DNA from: Compostibacter hankyongensis
GTDB taxonomy: Bacteria > Bacteroidota > Bacteroidia > Chitinophagales > Chitinophagaceae
Length of the DNA: 64,000 bases
Reading direction: 5' to 3'
Assembly: GCF_039541075.1 (NCBI RefSeq)
Contig: NZ_BAABFN010000020.1
Span: 71,918 to 135,917, forward strand
Every line of letters starts with the position of its first letter. Positions within the stretch are counted from its first letter, which is position 1. Positions 1-8,294 of this stretch are shown here, piece after piece. The notes under the pieces are model-generated. The model did no database searches. It had not been told where the DNA came from and saw only the letters and a list, made by a program, of their open reading frames with translations. A program made the position numbers and the translations under genes.

Positions 1-183
1 CAGCACGGCGGGATGCGAGGAGAGGCCCAGGTAATTGTTGGCGCAGAAGTTCAGGACTGTTTTTCCGCCCACCGCTATCGCGGCGCCCTGGGGAGAGGTA
101 ATGATCCGTTCTGTCTTGAACAATCCCGAATCATTGATGGCTTCCAGCTCAGACTGCAGCCGGTTGATCAGATTTTCGTTCAT
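1..183 (-). CDS. kbl: Glycine C-acetyltransferase (2-amino-3-ketobutyrate CoA ligase), N-terminal part
   Basis: Only the first 61 codons lie in the window; the gene runs off the left edge. The protein starts MNENLINRLQSELEAI and continues GLFKTERIITSPQG and LNFCANNYLGLSSHP, which is the characteristic N-terminus of Kbl, the PLP enzyme that cleaves 2-amino-3-ketobutyrate to glycine and acetyl-CoA in threonine breakdown. The ATG at 183 is preceded by TACATTTG, a Bacteroidota -7 box ending only 6 bases before the start codon, so the mRNA may be nearly leaderless (inference). BioF, the sister enzyme, is the alternative; the FCANNYLG form favours Kbl. The active-site lysine lies outside the window. 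Confidence 0.85.
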   Translation of the reverse strand, partial: MNENLINRLQSELEAINDSGLFKTERIITSPQGAAIAVGGKTVLNFCANNYLGLSSHPAVL

Positions 184-188
184 GCCGA

Positions 189-196
189 CAAATGTA
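189..196 (-). promoter_or_regulatory. -7 promoter box (TACATTTG) of kbl
   Basis: The minus strand reads TACATTTG, matching the Bacteroidota consensus TAnnTTTG, immediately before the kbl start codon. No clear TTTG is present 19 bases further upstream, so the -33 half is weak. Confidence 0.45.
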
Positions 197-359
197 GCCT
201 AATCTTCCTGAAAAAATTTTCAGGGATGTAACATTTTGCAATGCCCTTCCGTCTCACTACCGATGAAGCTGTTTTACAAGGCCCTGGTGCTTGTCCCTGT
301 CCGGAACCCGGTTGGGAAAATGAACCGGAAAGCAGAACTTAGCGATAAAGAGCTACCGA

Positions 360-842
360 ATGACCGAGCAGGAATATAACAGGTGTGTGGACCAGTATGC
401 TGATCCTTTATACCGGTTCATCCTGAAAAATCTGGGTCATGCGGAGGATGCGCGGGACATCGTGCAAAACAGCTTTGAGATCCTGTGGGTCAACCACCGG
501 ACGCTGGAGACGGGCAAGGCGAAATCCTGGCTGTTCACCGTGGGATACCGCAACATGATCGATCACCTGCGGAAGCGCCGGCGGGTTTCCCTGACGGAGG
601 CGCTGCCGGAGAGCGGAGTACATGAAGAGCCCCGCTATGCACTGCGGTCGGTGCTGGAGCGGGGGCTGAGCCGGCTGGGCACAGTGCAGCGCTCGCTGGT
701 GCTGCTAAAGGATTATGAAGGCTACAGCTATGAGGAGATCGGGAAGATCACCGGGTTGAACGCTTCCCAGGTAAAAGTGTACCTGCACCGGGCGCGGATC
801 GCCCTGAAACAGTTTATGGTCAGTATGGAAAACGTCTTGTAG
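360..842 (+). CDS. ECF-type RNA polymerase sigma factor
   Basis: A 160-residue sigma-70 family factor of the extracytoplasmic-function group. Region 2 lies at about residues 8-75 (YADPLYRFILKNLGHAEDA then DIVQNSFEILW and a basic RKRRR at the end). Region 4 lies at about 100-150, with the helix-turn-helix YSYEEIGKITGLNASQVKVYLHRAR read as two stretches. It would direct RNA polymerase to a small stress or envelope regulon. The gene downstream encodes a one-TM protein that looks like its anti-sigma factor, and an outer-membrane barrel protein follows, so the three probably form one unit. No Shine-Dalgarno is seen before the ATG. Confidence 0.88.
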   Translation: MTEQEYNRCVDQYADPLYRFILKNLGHAEDARDIVQNSFEILWVNHRTLETGKAKSWLFTVGYRNMIDHLRKRRRVSLTEALPESGVHEEPRYALRSVLERGLSRLGTVQRSLVLLKDYEGYSYEEIGKITGLNASQVKVYLHRARIALKQFMVSMENVL

Positions 843-862
843 GAATGAATTAAACCGAGAAC

Positions 863-1888
863 ATGAAGCCCATCAGCATACAGAACTATGAGGCCTGGCT
901 GCTCTGCTTTGTAGACGGGGAGCTGGACGAAGCCGGCCGGCAGTCGGTGCTGGCTTTCCTGGAAGCGCACCCGGAGCTGCGACGCGAGCTGCGCCTCCTG
1001 GAGGCCGCGCGGCTGGAGCCGGCGGAGGAAAGTTTTGGGGATAAGGCTGTTTTGTACCGGCATGCGGCGCCGGCATCTGCCGCCCCGGTAAAGGTGATCT
1101 TCCGGAGGCATTTCTGGATTCCCGCCGCGGCTGCAGCCGTGGCGGCTGTGGTTGTCCTCTCCCTGCTATGGTACCGGCAGCGGTACGCGCCTGCCTCGGG
1201 ATTGGCTGTGCGGACGGCGCCTGCGCAGCAGCCAGTAGCCCCTGCTGCTCCGCTTCCTGCGCGCAGCGCAGCCGGGGAACATGATTCCGGCTCATCCCAG
1301 CCACCCGCTACTCCGCTTCCGGGCAGCGCTGCGGCCCGGAAGGCGGTTACCGCCGTCGCCCGCCCCGAAACGGCGTCAGCTCCGCAAGCCGCCTCGTCTG
1401 AGCCGGCATCCGGGCGGAGAGCGGTACCGCCGGAACAACAACCGGCATCCTCCGTAGAGAAAACGGTCCGGACGGCAGATAAAAAAACCTTACCGGAGCT
1501 GAAGCCGGAAACGGGATCATTGCCGGCAGCGGCACCGCAGCAGGTACCCCCGCTGGTAGCTATGCGGGAGACGCCGGCTTCCCCCGGTCCGGAGCAGATA
1601 ACGGACAGGCCTACCCGCCCTCCCGGGCAGGAGCAGGTGGCTGCTGCCCCTTCTGCTGAGGAGGCGGTTGCCCCGGCCCCAACCGCGTCCGGGCTGCAGG
1701 AAGATACCCGCGGGCTTACCGCGCGGGCGCAGGAGCTGACGGATGCCGCCCCCGAAAAGATCGCTACCCTGAAAGCAAAGCTCGATCAACGCGTAGCGGA
1801 TGGCTTTGCCGGCATCCAGAAAGATATATCACGTCTTAAAAAGAAATCGATCCGGATCGGAAACCTTGAGATCGCATTTAATCACTAA
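863..1888 (+). CDS. Probable membrane anti-sigma factor with long Pro/Ala-rich periplasmic region
   Basis: A 341-residue protein. Residues 1-50 (FVDGELDEAGRQSVLAFLEA then HPELRRELRLLE) match the short cytoplasmic anchor helix common to Bacteroidota anti-sigma proteins. A single membrane segment follows at about 84-103 (FWIPAAAAAVAAVVVLSLLW). The rest is a long low-complexity stretch rich in Pro, Ala, Glu and Gln, ending in a charged helix (about 290-341). It begins 20 bases after the sigma factor, which supports a sigma/anti-sigma pair. No zinc-binding cysteines are seen in the N-terminus. The role of the periplasmic part is unknown; a stress-sensing or peptidoglycan-contacting spacer is inference. 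Confidence 0.6.
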   Translation: MKPISIQNYEAWLLCFVDGELDEAGRQSVLAFLEAHPELRRELRLLEAARLEPAEESFGDKAVLYRHAAPASAAPVKVIFRRHFWIPAAAAAVAAVVVLSLLWYRQRYAPASGLAVRTAPAQQPVAPAAPLPARSAAGEHDSGSSQPPATPLPGSAAARKAVTAVARPETASAPQAASSEPASGRRAVPPEQQPASSVEKTVRTADKKTLPELKPETGSLPAAAPQQVPPLVAMRETPASPGPEQITDRPTRPPGQEQVAAAPSAEEAVAPAPTASGLQEDTRGLTARAQELTDAAPEKIATLKAKLDQRVADGFAGIQKDISRLKKKSIRIGNLEIAFNH

Positions 1889-1899
1889 CCACTACCTGC

Positions 1900-2838
1900 A
1901 TGCAACATCGTATTTTAACGGGGGCCGCCCTGCTGGGACTCGCCCTGTGGACAGTTTCTGCAAAAGCCCAGGACAGCAGCGCACACGTCTTTTCAGAAAA
2001 TGCCAACGCGGACACCACGGGGAGGGCCGATACCACAGGAAAAGTTAGGTCCGATACTTCCAATTTTGGCATGTTCACGGTGATACGGACGAAAAAAGAC
2101 AGCTCGGGCACCTCCAAGCCGTCTACCCGGGTAGAGCTGGGCACTCCCCGGGGTAAAACGGCAAAAACAGCCGGCAACGTTTCCCTGCACTGGCTGGACC
2201 TGGACCTCGGGTTTACCAACTATATCGATAACAGCGCCTACGGCACGGCCGAAGTGAATGATTTTGCCCCGGTGAAGCCCGGCGAGGAAGCGGTTAGCGC
2301 CCAGCAGTTCAGCCTGCGTCCCGGTAAGTCGGTCAATGTAAATATCTGGCTGCTTTCGATGCGGGCAAACCTCATCCGTCATCGGCTGAACCTGAAGGCG
2401 GACCTGGGCATAGAGATGAACAATTACCGCTACCGGAAGAACATCACCTATGTAAGCGATTTTTCGAAGACGTATGTAATCCGGGATTCGGTGGATTTCA
2501 GCAAGAACAAGCTGTTTACCGAGTACCTTACCCTTCCGGTGATGCTCAACCTGGAGACCAACCCCTTTCATGTTTCCAATTCCTTCCGCATCAGTGCGGG
2601 ACCGACCTTCGGATACCTGGTAAAATCGCGTACCAAACAGATCAGCGAAGAGCGCGGCAAGAAAAAGAACAAAGACAGCTTTAACCTGGAGAAATTCAGG
2701 GTGGGGCTGCGCGGCGAGCTGGGCTATTCCTGGATCACCCTCTACGGCAGCTACAGCCTTACCCCCATACACCAGTACGGGCTGGATCAACATCCCTTTT
2801 CGATCGGGATCATCCTGCTCAACAATCCTGCCTGGTAG
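1900..2838 (+). CDS. Outer-membrane beta-barrel protein (PorT-like, unknown role)
   Basis: A 312-residue exported protein. A signal peptide occupies residues 1-23 (ILTGAALLGLALWTVSAKAQ before the cut). A Thr/Asp/Ser-rich linker follows to about residue 95, then a C-terminal part from WLDLDLGFTNYIDNS onward with alternating aromatic/hydrophobic strands (NIWLLSMRANL, LNLKADLGIEMNNYRY, FRISAGPTFGYLV, VGLRGELGYSWITLYGSYSL). This is the pattern of the small porin-family barrels common in Bacteroidota. It starts 12 bases after the anti-sigma gene, so the barrel may be part of the envelope-stress unit. No substrate can be assigned. Confidence 0.6.
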   Translation: MQHRILTGAALLGLALWTVSAKAQDSSAHVFSENANADTTGRADTTGKVRSDTSNFGMFTVIRTKKDSSGTSKPSTRVELGTPRGKTAKTAGNVSLHWLDLDLGFTNYIDNSAYGTAEVNDFAPVKPGEEAVSAQQFSLRPGKSVNVNIWLLSMRANLIRHRLNLKADLGIEMNNYRYRKNITYVSDFSKTYVIRDSVDFSKNKLFTEYLTLPVMLNLETNPFHVSNSFRISAGPTFGYLVKSRTKQISEERGKKKNKDSFNLEKFRVGLRGELGYSWITLYGSYSLTPIHQYGLDQHPFSIGIILLNNPAW

Positions 2839-3192
2839 ACGAAGACGATAATCTTTCTTCCGGTTCGATGGACTAACGGCCCCTGCGGCACGGTCCGGCC
2901 TCGCGGAAGGCGACAAGGGAGCAGATCTGCCCCCTTGTCTGTCAAAACAAGCCACACCTATCGGTTCGTTGCCATTCTTGATCTTTGTTCCCCCCGGCTC
3001 TTTCCCGTGCCTGCGCCGGAGCGCTGTGTTTACATCACGGCATCTTTGGTTTATGTCGCGGTATCCGAAGCGGCGATTTATTTTTCATATACGGCTTCTG
3101 TACGGTTACGGATTTCCGCAAGGCGAAACAATAAAATGGAAATGTAAGGTCGATGGATAAGCAGGCCGGGGAATGAAACATGTCCGGGTTTG
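2839..3192. other. Intergenic gap between convergent genes, one hairpin
   Basis: 354 bases without a convincing gene, lying between the barrel protein (plus) and the ChaN-like gene (minus). An inverted repeat GACAAGGG/CCCTTGTC (2912-2939) encloses a palindromic GCAGATCTGC and could stop transcription from either side, but it has no T-run on the plus side. Nothing else is recognised. Confidence 0.4.
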
Positions 3193-4086
3193 TCAGGGCC
3201 GGTGCGACGGCTCCGCCGCCGCGCGCGTGAGGATGACAAAATCTGCCAGGGTCTTGTAAGTATCCCAGCTTGGCTGGTCAAAGTCTTCCGCCCGGAAGCA
3301 GCTGATGGTCAGCAGCGGCCGCCGCAGGCGCCGGAGCCGCTCGGCAAGACCGGTATGGTCGTCGCTGTGAAAGCGACCGTTCAGCTGCAGCACCGTAGCG
3401 CGGCGATGGCGCTTCAGGGCTTTTTTTATGGAGTAGGCCATGGTGGCATCCCAGAGGTTCTGCGATTCGTACAGGTGCATGCCGGGCATCACATGTCCGC
3501 CCATGGCTTCAAGGAATTTTTGTGCGTAGGGGCCGGAGAGCGTATCTATCGGCAGGGGGCCGATCCATTGCCGGGCGCTGCGGTCCAGCCGGTAGAGGGC
3601 TGTCAGCCCTTTCCGGGCCACGAGGTTGACATACCGGGCGGGCGCGTTGGCGGCAATGACGGGGATGTGATGGTCTTTGGCCCGTTCGATCAGGGGCCGG
3701 TAATCCGCATAATTATCCCAGGCGCGGGCTTCGCTGCGGAAGTTTTTTTCGCTGATGATGTCTTTTAGGTATTCGTCGAGCACGGGCTGCACATCGCGCT
3801 CAAACATTTCCATGGAAAGCAGGAGATGTTTTCCGAAACGGGCATACAGCTGCTGCAGGAGCGAATCTTCCAGCCGGTGGCCGGTAGCGTCGTCGTGCTG
3901 CTCCCCGAACAGCAGGATGCTCCTTTGCGGAATGCGGCTTACCAGCTCGCCGAAGCTGATCTCCCTGCCGGCTTTGACGTCATAGATCCGGTAAGCCTGC
4001 CCAGCCGTTGCGGTTTGCGCCCGGACGCCGGGTAAGGCAGACAGCAGGGCCAGAAGCAGAAATAGCAGATATTTGATTGATTTGAT
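3193..4086 (-). CDS. ChaN-family haem-binding (lipo)protein, start codon unclear
   Basis: Translation of the open frame gives a secreted ChaN-family protein. It has a signal peptide IKYLLFLLLALLSALPGVRA, then the family motif SILLFGEQHDDATGH, LSMEMFERDVQ, FLEAMGGHVMPGM and QNLWDATMAYSI, with C-terminal VLQLNGRFHSDDHTGL. ChaN proteins bind haem or iron at the outer membrane. The first in-frame ATG is at 3813 and would cut off the signal peptide and the GEQHD motif, so it cannot be the true start. Upstream the frame stays open to a TAA near 4137 but contains only ATT/ATC, inside a run of AAATTGCCAAATCATCAAA-type repeat words. Either an ATC/ATT codon near 4071-4086 is used or the repeat has replaced the original start. 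The 5' boundary given is approximate. Confidence 0.7.
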   Translation of the reverse strand: MKSIKYLLFLLLALLSALPGVRAQTATAGQAYRIYDVKAGREISFGELVSRIPQRSILLFGEQHDDATGHRLEDSLLQQLYARFGKHLLLSMEMFERDVQPVLDEYLKDIISEKNFRSEARAWDNYADYRPLIERAKDHHIPVIAANAPARYVNLVARKGLTALYRLDRSARQWIGPLPIDTLSGPYAQKFLEAMGGHVMPGMHLYESQNLWDATMAYSIKKALKRHRRATVLQLNGRFHSDDHTGLAERLRRLRRPLLTISCFRAEDFDQPSWDTYKTLADFVILTRAAAEPSHRP

Positions 4087-4240
4087 GATTTGGCAATTTG
4101 GTAATTTGATGATGATAATGGGTAATTTGGCAATTTACTTCGTGCTCAATGTTTTTTATTTGTCTCCGTGAAGGCTTCGTCTTTGATAATAGTAATTATC
4201 AAATCAGCATATCCTCAAATTGTCAAATCATTCAATCGCT
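4081..4240. repeat. AT-rich dispersed repeat words
   Basis: Reiterated units of the type TTTGATGATTTGGCAATTTG occur on both sides of 4083-4235, including rearranged forms (GGTAATTTGATGATGATAAT, AATTATCAAATCAG, CAAATTGTCAAATC). Related words recur at 8400-8427. They overlap the 5' end of the ChaN-like gene and reach the stop of the next gene. They look like a degenerate intergenic repeat family, not coding sequence. Confidence 0.5.
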
Positions 4241-5367
4241 TGCCGGAGATCGGCGATCAGGTCTTCGGCGTCTTCGATCCCCACGCTGAGCCGGATCAGG
4301 GAATCGGCCAGGCCGTTGCGGATGCGGTCTTCCCGGGGAATCGAGGCATGGGTCATGGATGCAGGATGACCGATCAGCGATTCCACCCCTCCCAGCGATT
4401 CGGCCAGGGAGAAGATCCTGGTGGAAGACAGTACCCGGAAAGCGTTTTCCATACGGTCGTCCTTCAGGGTAAACGACATCATGCCGCCGAAGCCGCGCAT
4501 CTGCTTTTGAGCGATGGCATGATTGGGATGATCCTCGAACCCGCACCAATACACCTTATCCACGCCGGGATGGCTGCGCAGGAAGCGGGCCACGGCGGCG
4601 CCGTTTTCGCTGTGCTGCCGCATCCGTACATGCAGGGTTTTGATGCCCCTGAGCACCAGCCAGCAATCGTGCGGACCGGGAACGGCGCCGCAGCTGTTCT
4701 GGAAAAAGTGCAGCTGTTCCGCCAGGGCATCGTCTTTTACGATCGCCGCGCCCAGCACCACATCGCTGTGTCCGCCCAGGTATTTGGTAGCGGAATGGAC
4801 CACGATGTCGGCGCCCAGCTCCAGCGGGTTCTGCAAGTAGGGCGAAGCAAAAGTATTGTCTACACACAACAGCAGCTTGTGCCGGTGAGCCGTCTCCGCT
4901 GCAGCGGCAATGTCCACGATATGCATCAGCGGGTTGGTGGGCGTTTCCACCCAGACCAGCTTCGTATGTTCGTTTACGTAGTTGCTGATATTGGCGGCAT
5001 CGTGCATGTCGATAAAATGAAACTTCACGCCGTAACGGGCTACCACCTTGGTAAACAGCCGGTAGGTGCCGCCGTACATGTCGTTGCCTGCGATTACCTC
5101 ATCCCCCGGCTGCAGCAGCCGGAGAATGGCGTCGGTAGCGGCCATGCCGCTGCCGAAGCAGATGCCGTGCTTCCCGTTCTCGATAGCGGCCAGGGCGGCC
5201 TCCAGGGCATGGCGCGTAGGATTCTGCGTACGCGCATATTCATACCCCTTGTGCTCGCCGGGGGCGGCCTGCACATAGGTGGAGGTCTGGAAAATGGGGG
5301 TCATGATGGCGCCGGTGGAGGGGTCGGGCTCCACGCCGGCATGTATCAGTTTCGTGGCCAGTTGCAT
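4228..5367 (-). CDS. Cystathionine gamma-synthase / gamma-lyase family PLP enzyme
   Basis: A 379-residue, full-length member of the Cys/Met metabolism PLP family. The Schiff-base lysine is K195 in HSATKYLGGHSD. Other family marks are YARTQNPTR (about 44-52, phosphate-binding Tyr/Arg of the neighbouring subunit), FGSGMAA (71-77), the Asp in LCVDNTF (about 168-173) and SLGGVESLIGHPASMTH near the C-terminus. The family contains cystathionine gamma-synthase, gamma-lyase and methionine gamma-lyase, and sequence alone does not separate these safely; YEYARTQNP and the SLGGVESL tract fit the gamma-synthase/lyase clade. It acts in the cytoplasm in transsulfuration. A leader of about 150 bases carries a terminator-like hairpin. 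Confidence 0.85.
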   Translation of the reverse strand: MQLATKLIHAGVEPDPSTGAIMTPIFQTSTYVQAAPGEHKGYEYARTQNPTRHALEAALAAIENGKHGICFGSGMAATDAILRLLQPGDEVIAGNDMYGGTYRLFTKVVARYGVKFHFIDMHDAANISNYVNEHTKLVWVETPTNPLMHIVDIAAAAETAHRHKLLLCVDNTFASPYLQNPLELGADIVVHSATKYLGGHSDVVLGAAIVKDDALAEQLHFFQNSCGAVPGPHDCWLVLRGIKTLHVRMRQHSENGAAVARFLRSHPGVDKVYWCGFEDHPNHAIAQKQMRGFGGMMSFTLKDDRMENAFRVLSSTRIFSLAESLGGVESLIGHPASMTHASIPREDRIRNGLADSLIRLSVGIEDAEDLIADLRQAIE

Positions 5368-5423
5368 ACGGCTGTATATTGTTTTTTGAACGTCCGGGAG
5401 CAGGCCCGCAACGCCGGGGTGAT

Positions 5424-5462
5424 AAAAAACCGCAGCCGGCAGACGGGAATGGCCGTGCCGGC
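5424..5462 (-). terminator. Terminator-like hairpin between glutathione peroxidase and the transsulfuration gene
   Basis: On the minus strand GCCGGCA and TGCCGGC form a stem with a further CGG/CCG inside; a TGCGG and then TTTTTT follow. It sits 90 bases after the peroxidase stop and 60 before the next start, so it may end the first transcript or act as an attenuator in the second. Confidence 0.4.
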
Positions 5463-5516
5463 AAAATCTTTTCAGCGGCCGCGCGGGCAGGGCTCGCGCG
5501 ATGATTAAAACGAGGG

Positions 5517-5524
5517 CAAAGGTA
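5517..5524 (-). promoter_or_regulatory. -7 promoter box (TACCTTTG) upstream of the transsulfuration gene
   Basis: Minus strand TACCTTTG matches TAnnTTTG. No TTTG at -33. If used, the transcript would have a leader of about 145 bases containing the hairpin at 5424-5462. Confidence 0.4.
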
Positions 5525-5551
5525 TTAAGACTTCCGCGGTTTTCCAGCGCG

Positions 5552-6088
5552 TTATTGGGCGACGACGGCTTTTATGATCTCCTCGCTCATGGGATTGACC
5601 TTTGAGGGGAAGACGGCCACCAGCTCGCCGGATTCGTTGAGCAGGTATTTGTGAAAGTTCCATTGCGGCACCGAGGGATCCAGCCCTTTCTTTTGGGCCT
5701 GGCCTTCCAGCCACTGGTATATCGGAGCGGTATCCTCTCCTTTTACGGAGACCTTGGCGGCCATCGGAAAGGTAATCTGGTAGTTGTTCGTACAGAACTG
5801 GGATATCTCCTTGTTGGTTCCCGGCTCCTGGTGACCGAAGTTATTGGCGGGAAAGCCCACGATCACCAGCTTGCCTTCAAAGCGTTTGTAAAGCTTTTCC
5901 AGGTCGGCATACTGCGGTGTAAAACCGCATTTGGAAGCGGTGTTGACGACGAGTATCTTTTTTCCTTTGAACTGGGAAAAATCAATCTGTTGCCCGGACA
6001 GCCCGGGTACCTTGAAGCTGTAGATGTTATCTTTCATTTGCGGGGGCATGGCGAACAGCAGTGCGGAAAGGCAAAGTAAGCGAAGCAT
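5552..6088 (-). CDS. Glutathione peroxidase family protein, exported
   Basis: A thiol peroxidase of the glutathione-peroxidase/BsaA family. The peroxidatic cysteine lies in VVNTASKCGFTPQY, a Cys replacing the selenocysteine of animal enzymes. FPANNFGHQEPG and the Trp motif PQWNFHKYLL complete the catalytic set. The frame is open to an ATG at 6127, but MLRLLCLSALLFAMPPQ at 6088 makes a normal signal peptide and was chosen. It would reduce peroxides in the periplasm, probably with a thioredoxin-like partner instead of glutathione (family knowledge for Cys forms). No neighbour indicates a special role. Confidence 0.85.
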   Translation of the reverse strand: MLRLLCLSALLFAMPPQMKDNIYSFKVPGLSGQQIDFSQFKGKKILVVNTASKCGFTPQYADLEKLYKRFEGKLVIVGFPANNFGHQEPGTNKEISQFCTNNYQITFPMAAKVSVKGEDTAPIYQWLEGQAQKKGLDPSVPQWNFHKYLLNESGELVAVFPSKVNPMSEEIIKAVVAQ

Positions 6089-6182
6089 AACGAATCGGAT
6101 TAAAAAAATAAGAGATGCCGGACACACGGGTCATACCACACGCTAAATTAACGGATAATCTGCATAAAAAGTTGCCTTCCGG

Positions 6183-6887
6183 CTACAATTCGCCGGCATA
6201 GGCCAGGGTGGCGATGCTGAGCCGGGCGCCGGGGGCCGCAGAGAGGACGGCGGCGCAGGCATCCAGCGTTGCGCCGGTGGTCAGCACATCGTCCACCAGC
6301 AGGATATGCGCTCCGGCCACGGCCTCCGGCTTGCTGAGCGCAAAGGCGTCCGCCATATTTTCCCAGCGCGCAGTCCGGGAGCGCCGGGTCTGGGTGCCGG
6401 TGTTCTTGGTGCGCCGTAATACATCGGAGGCACACGGCCGGCAGAGCACGCCGGCAATGCCTTCCGCCAGCAGGGCCGCCTGGTTGTAACCCCGTTGTCT
6501 TTGCCGGCGCCGGTGCAGCGGTACCGGTACGACGAGGGTCACCGGCCCGAAGGAAGAGTCTTCCTGCAGGACCTTGCCCATACAGCCGCCCAGGTAAAGG
6601 GCAAGATCGCGCCGCCCCCTGTACTTGCAGTCATGGACGAGCTTTTGCAGCAGCCCTGTTTTGGCAAAATAAAAGACCGCGGTGGCGGCCTGTACCGGCG
6701 TACGCCCCCAGAAGACCTTTTCGACCGGATTGCCGGTGCCGCCCCGAAAGCCGGTGTAGGGCAGCCGTGCGCTGCAGCGCGCGCAGATGCGTGCGTCGTG
6801 CTGCCGCAGGGTTTCCCCGCATCCCGGACAGCTGTCCGGGAAAAAAAGCTGCAGCACGTCGGTCCATAAGCGGAAAGAAAGGGACAT
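6183..6887 (-). CDS. ComF family phosphoribosyltransferase-like protein
   Basis: 234 residues. The N-terminus has a four-cysteine zinc ribbon (FPDSCPGCGETL then RICARC). The C-terminus holds the type I phosphoribosyltransferase signature ILLVDDVLTTGAT at about residues 195-207, preceded by the ComF hallmark VPVPLHRRRQRQRGYNQA. ComF proteins take part in DNA uptake or processing; the biochemical role is not settled. It lies 39 bases downstream of radA on the same strand, an arrangement that fits a shared DNA-processing unit. Confidence 0.88.
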   Translation of the reverse strand: MSLSFRLWTDVLQLFFPDSCPGCGETLRQHDARICARCSARLPYTGFRGGTGNPVEKVFWGRTPVQAATAVFYFAKTGLLQKLVHDCKYRGRRDLALYLGGCMGKVLQEDSSFGPVTLVVPVPLHRRRQRQRGYNQAALLAEGIAGVLCRPCASDVLRRTKNTGTQTRRSRTARWENMADAFALSKPEAVAGAHILLVDDVLTTGATLDACAAVLSAAPGARLSIATLAYAGEL

Positions 6888-6926
6888 GACAGCGCGGATA
6901 TAAGCAGAAGGGGAAAACGGTCGCGC

Positions 6927-8294
6927 TCAGAACAGCTGCCGGTACAATTCTTCCACCCGCGCCACCATCACCACTTCGATATTGAACTTGGCCGGATCAA
7001 GCGCCTTGCGGCTGAACCGGGAGACAAATATCTTTTCAAAGCCCAGCTTCCCGGCTTCCGCAATACGCTGCCCGATGCGGTTCACCGCGCGTATCTCGCC
7101 GCTCAGCCCTACTTCGCCGGCGAAGCAATAATTGTGGGGTACCGGCACGTCCTCATATGAAGAAAGAAGGGTGGTGATGATAGCCAGATCGATGGCAGGA
7201 TCTTCCACCCGGAGGCCGCCGGCGATATTTAAAAATACATCTTTTAATCCGAACTGAAAACCGCCCCGTTTTTCCAGTACTGCCAGCAGCAGCTGCAGGC
7301 GGCGCAGGTCGAAACCGTTGACCGTCCGCTGCGGGGTGCCGTAAACCGAAGGGGTCACCAGCGCCTGCGTTTCGATGAGCATGGGACGGAGTCCTTCGAG
7401 GGTGGCGGCAATGGCAATGCCGCTCAGCGGTTCTTCCTTTTCGGAGATGAGGAGCTCGGAAGGGTTGGCGACCGGGCGCAGCCCGTTTTCTTTCATCTCG
7501 TAAATGCCCAGCTCGGCTGTGGAGCCGAACCGGTTTTTAACGGTGCGCAGCATCCGGTAAATATAATGCTGGTCTCCCTCAAACTGCAGCACGGTATCCA
7601 CCATGTGCTCCAGGATTTTGGGTCCGGCGATGCTGCCCTCTTTGGTAATATGACCGATCAGGAAGACGGGGGTGCGCGTGGCTTTGGCAAAACGCTGCAG
7701 CTCCGCCGTACATTCCCGGATCTGGGAAACGCTGCCGGGTGCAGATTCCACAAAAGGGGTGCGGAGGGTCTGGATGGAATCGATCACTACCAGCTGCGGC
7801 CGCAGCTTTTTTATCTCCTGGAAAATGGTCTGGGTATCGGTTTCGGTCAGGAGGTAAAAATTTTCATGCTGCAATCCGATACGGTCTGCCCGCATCTTGA
7901 TCTGCTGTTCGCTTTCCTCACCGCTTACATACAGGGTACGGACAGCGGGCAGCTGCAGGGCGTCCTGCAGAAAAAGGGTGGACTTACCAATGCCGGGTTC
8001 TCCGGCCACCAGCACCAGCGAACCGGGAACGATGCCTCCGCCCAGCACCCGGTTCAGTTCCGCATCGGGCGTGATCCACCGGTCCTCTTCCTGTGCGCTG
8101 ATCTCTTGAAGGGAGACGAATTTCTGGTTGCCGGAGGAGGCGGGTTTCCAGTTGTCGCGTACTGCCGTTCCCTTTTTCTCCTGCACCTCTTCCACAAAAG
8201 TATTCCAGCTGCCGCAGGAAGGGCAGCGCCCCAGCCATTTCGTACTTTCATGGCCGCATTGCTGACAGAAAAAAGCGGTTTTAAGCTTGCTCAT
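6927..8294 (-). CDS. radA: DNA repair protein RadA (Sms)
   Basis: 455 residues, the usual length. The N-terminal zinc finger has C10-C13 and C24-C27 (CQQCGHESTKWLGRCPSC). The RecA-like ATPase carries Walker A GEPGIGKST (residues 98-106), Walker B LVVIDSIQT and the RadA-specific KNRFG motif in VKNRFGSTAELG. The C-terminal Lon-protease-like domain (GLRVEDPAIDLA, GEVGLSGEIRAV) is intact. RadA drives branch migration during recombinational repair. Upstream on the minus strand CTATCTTTAC resembles a -7 box (TATCTTTA). Confidence 0.96.
   Translation of the reverse strand: MSKLKTAFFCQQCGHESTKWLGRCPSCGSWNTFVEEVQEKKGTAVRDNWKPASSGNQKFVSLQEISAQEEDRWITPDAELNRVLGGGIVPGSLVLVAGEPGIGKSTLFLQDALQLPAVRTLYVSGEESEQQIKMRADRIGLQHENFYLLTETDTQTIFQEIKKLRPQLVVIDSIQTLRTPFVESAPGSVSQIRECTAELQRFAKATRTPVFLIGHITKEGSIAGPKILEHMVDTVLQFEGDQHYIYRMLRTVKNRFGSTAELGIYEMKENGLRPVANPSELLISEKEEPLSGIAIAATLEGLRPMLIETQALVTPSVYGTPQRTVNGFDLRRLQLLLAVLEKRGGFQFGLKDVFLNIAGGLRVEDPAIDLAIITTLLSSYEDVPVPHNYCFAGEVGLSGEIRAVNRIGQRIAEAGKLGFEKIFVSRFSRKALDPAKFNIEVVMVARVEELYRQLF

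Noticed and set aside
2912..2939. Hairpin as a terminator for the barrel-protein gene
   Set aside because: Stem is good but no T-run follows on the plus strand and it is 74 bases away; kept only as a note in the gap entry.
3078..3281. Minus-strand open frame of 67 codons next to the ChaN-like gene
   Set aside because: Overlaps the 3' end of the ChaN-like gene in another frame and shows no protein features.
4168..5508. Long plus-strand open frame of 446 codons
   Set aside because: Antisense to the transsulfuration gene; no protein-like composition. GC-rich reading frames opposite real genes are common here (also 17354-18532 and 25314-27374).
5368..5516. SAM riboswitch before the transsulfuration gene
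   Set aside because: None of the conserved core segments of SAM-I or SAM-II could be found in the leader.
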